Source: Betaproteobacteria bacterium
GTDB taxonomy: Bacteria > Pseudomonadota > Gammaproteobacteria > Burkholderiales > SG8-39
Direction: 5' to 3'
Length of the DNA stretch: 8,335 nt
Assembly (NCBI GenBank): GCA_019245555.1
Contig: JAFARH010000276.1
Location: 1 to 8,335, forward strand
Translations under genes and position numbers: made by a program
Shown: positions 6,818-8,335 of the stretch, piece after piece
Numbering within the stretch: the first letter of the stretch is position 1
Layout of the letters: each line of letters begins with the position of its first letter
The notes under the pieces: model-generated
What the model saw: the letters and a program-made list of their open reading frames with translations, nothing else
What the model was told of the DNA's origin: nothing
Database searches by the model: none

Positions 6818-7563
6818 TCAAGTCGCGCGACAACGCACAGGTCAAGCGGTGGGCCAAGCTGGTCCGCGACGGCCGCCTGCGGCGCAGCGAGCGACGCGTC
6901 CTCATCGAAGGCCCTCATCTTGTCGCGGCGGCGCTCTCCGCCGGTATCAAGCCGGTCGCGGTGCTTGCTACCGAGGCTGCGCTCGGCAAGCCGGAGATTT
7001 CAACGCTCGTACGCCAGTCTCGCCTCGAGCCCATCGCGCTGTCGGCCCCGGTGTTCGACGCCATCGCCGACGCGGAGACGCCACCGGGCATTGCGGCAGA
7101 GATTCCTCTTCCGGAATTGAAACGCAATGGGCGAGCGGTTTACCTGGAAGGCATCCAGGACGCCGGCAATGTCGGCGCCATCATCCGAAGCGCTGCCGCT
7201 TTCGGCATCGCCGCGGTGACGCTCGATCGGCAATGCGCCGACCCTTGGTCGGCTAAGGTGCTGCGCGCCGGCATGGGCGGGCACTTCGCCGTCGGCATCC
7301 GGCAGGTCGACGACCTCGTTGCCGCCATCGCGAGTACCCGCCTCATCTGCACCGTGGTACACGGCGGCCAGCCCCTTCGCCAGGCCAACCTCTCCGGGGC
7401 GTGGGCGTTCGGGGCCGAAGGAGCGGGGCTGAGTGCGCAAATGCTTGCGCGCGCGGCGGAGCGGGTGACGATACCGATGGCGGGCGGCGAATCCCTGAAC
7501 GTTGCCGCGGCCGCCGCGATTTGCCTCTATGAGGCCTTTAGTAGACCTGGCGGTGGATCCTGA
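6814..7563 (+). CDS. SpoU/TrmH-family RNA 2'-O-methyltransferase (start uncertain)
   Basis: S-adenosylmethionine-dependent methyltransferase of the SPOUT (trefoil-knot) class, expected to methylate a ribose 2'-OH in rRNA or tRNA; the target cannot be told. An N-terminal substrate-binding domain begins with [16 protein letters not shown] and [12 protein letters not shown]. The three family motifs follow: [20 protein letters not shown] (about 111-130), FGAEGAGLS (199-207) and [20 protein letters not shown] (220-239). The frame is closed upstream by TGA at 6769, and between there and GTG 6961 it has no ATG, GTG or TTG. GTG 6961 would remove about 49 conserved residues. I therefore place the start at CTG 6814, which overlaps the rnhB stop as CTGA; ATC 6817 is another candidate. 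No good Shine-Dalgarno is at the right distance, so reinitiation after rnhB is likely. The 3' end overlaps ppsR convergently. Confidence 0.85.
   Translation: MIKSRDNAQVKRWAKLVRDGRLRRSERRVLIEGPHLVAAALSAGIKPVAVLATEAALGKPEISTLVRQSRLEPIALSAPVFDAIADAETPPGIAAEIPLPELKRNGRAVYLEGIQDAGNVGAIIRSAAAFGIAAVTLDRQCADPWSAKVLRAGMGGHFAVGIRQVDDLVAAIASTRLICTVVHGGQPLRQANLSGAWAFGAEGAGLSAQMLARAAERVTIPMAGGESLNVAAAAAICLYEAFSRPGGGS
7538..7563. other. Tail-to-tail overlap of the methyltransferase and ppsR
   Basis: The last 26 bases of the methyltransferase frame (ending TGA 7563) are also the last 26 of ppsR on the other strand (stop TTA on the + strand at 7538-7540). No intergenic space is left for a terminator, and I see no strong hairpin with a T-run for either direction, so the two transcripts probably overlap. 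Confidence 0.85.
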
Positions 7564-8335
7564 GCTCGCGGAGGATCGTCGTGGCGATCTCCTCGATCGA
7601 CTTGGTCGTCGAGTTGATGCTGTGGATGCCTTCGCGCCGCATCAGCTTCTCGGCCTCTTCGACTTCGTAGCGGCAGTTGTCGGGCGCGGCGTAGGTGCTA
7701 TTCGGCCGCCGCTCCTTGCGGATCTCATGCAAGCGCTCGGGTGCGATGGTGAGGCCGAAGAGCTTGGACTTGTGCTGGCGCAGCGCCTCCGGCAGCTTCG
7801 CCCGCTCGAAATCCTCGGGGATCAGCGGGTAATTGGCCGCCTTCACGCCGAACTGCAGCGCTAGGTATAGGCTGGTCGGCGTCTTGCCGCTGCGCGACAC
7901 ACCGATCAGGATCACATCGGCCGCGCTCAGCTCCCGGTGCGAAGCCCCGTCGTCGTGGGCCATCGAAAAATTGATGGCCTCCATGCGCTGCTGGTACTCC
8001 TTCTTGTCCATCGCGCTATGGGAGCGGCCGATCGTATGGCTCGACTTCACCCCCAGACCTGCCTCGAGTGGATCGATGAACGTCTCGAAGTAATCCAGGA
8101 ACAACGCCTTCGCTCGGCGGACCACGGCGCGCACGTCCTGGTTGACCAGGGTGGAGAAGACCACTGGTTGCGTGCCGTTCGCCCCCTCCGCCTCGATGCG
8201 CGCCAGGCATTCCTCGGCCTTCTCGGCGCTGTCGATGAAGGGCAGGGTGACCTGGTTGAACTCGACGCCTTCGAACTGCGTCAGCAGGCTGTGCCCGAGC
8301 ATCTGCGCGGTGATGCCGGTTCCGTCGGAGACAAA
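7538..8335 (-). CDS. ppsR: PEP synthase regulatory kinase/phosphorylase PpsR (5' partial)
   Basis: Bifunctional enzyme (Kinase-PPPase, formerly DUF299) that inactivates phosphoenolpyruvate synthase by ADP-dependent threonine phosphorylation and reactivates it by phosphate-dependent dephosphorylation. The gene reads leftward from beyond 8335. The ATG at 8302-8300 is internal, because the 11 codons before it read [11 protein letters not shown], the conserved family N-terminus (E. coli YISDGTAITAE). So only a handful of residues are missing, and 265 are visible. Counting from that internal Met: AHDDG (115-119), the P-loop [11 protein letters not shown] (134-144), ANYPLIPED (156-164), [11 protein letters not shown] (181-191) and the C-terminal [16 protein letters not shown] (229-244). 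It is convergent with the lipid A operon. In relatives ppsA often lies next to it, divergently; that would be outside this window. Confidence 0.96.
   Translation of the reverse strand, partial: FVSDGTGITAQMLGHSLLTQFEGVEFNQVTLPFIDSAEKAEECLARIEAEGANGTQPVVFSTLVNQDVRAVVRRAKALFLDYFETFIDPLEAGLGVKSSHTIGRSHSAMDKKEYQQRMEAINFSMAHDDGASHRELSAADVILIGVSRSGKTPTSLYLALQFGVKAANYPLIPEDFERAKLPEALRQHKSKLFGLTIAPERLHEIRKERRPNSTYAAPDNCRYEVEEAEKLMRREGIHSINSTTKSIEEIATTILRELRIHRQVY

Noticed and set aside
7520..7620. Bidirectional terminator between the convergent genes
   Set aside because: Read on both strands: no GC-rich hairpin followed by a T-run; the GGATCC and GAGCTC palindromes there are only 6 bases.
1..8335. 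A novel defence, mobile or biosynthetic system
   Set aside because: Every stretch is explained by conserved housekeeping genes with uniform base composition; I saw no transposase, integrase, att-like repeats, CRISPR spacing or toxin-antitoxin pair.

Overview
The window is a compact, GC-rich stretch of a conserved envelope-biogenesis cluster, and it looks like chromosomal DNA of a betaproteobacterium (Burkholderiales or a close relative). This rests on the gene order bamA-skp-lpxD-fabZ-lpxA-lpxB-rnhB-RNA methyltransferase, followed by a convergent ppsR. As I recall, the last three genes occur together like this in Burkholderia-type genomes. The genus cannot be named from the sequence alone.

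Layout. Positions 1-2101 hold bamA, whose 5' end (signal peptide and most of POTRA1) lies outside the window. Then follow skp/ompH (2108-2668), lpxD (2685-3620), fabZ (3613-4062), lpxA (4059-4838), lpxB (4843-5988), rnhB (5963-6817) and a SpoU/TrmH-family RNA methyltransferase (about 6814-7563), all on the + strand with gaps of 16 bases or less or with overlaps. ppsR (7538-8335) is on the - strand, overlaps the methyltransferase tail to tail by 26 bases, and runs off the right edge. No stretch of even 50 bases lacks a gene. I saw no RNA genes, mobile elements, CRISPR arrays or clear terminators.

How the genes fit together. LpxA, LpxD and LpxB are the first, third and fourth dedicated enzymes of lipid A synthesis. 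LpxC (second) and LpxH/LpxI (the UDP-hydrolysis step before LpxB) are not here. FabZ draws on the same 3-hydroxyacyl-ACP pool as LpxA and LpxD and sends it to phospholipid synthesis instead. BamA and its periplasmic chaperone Skp insert outer-membrane proteins. The cluster therefore couples outer-membrane lipid and protein assembly. RnhB and the methyltransferase are housekeeping genes carried at the 3' end. PpsR controls phosphoenolpyruvate synthase and belongs to a separate transcription unit.

I find no new multi-gene system. The points worth a second look are gene-level: an unusual C-terminal extension of about 95 residues on RNase HII; a methyltransferase with no ATG, GTG or TTG in a usable position; an LpxD that ends without its usual C-terminal helix, next to an A7 tract at the lpxD/fabZ junction; and a methionine in LpxA at the acyl-chain ruler position, which predicts a short (C10-type) acyl chain on lipid A.
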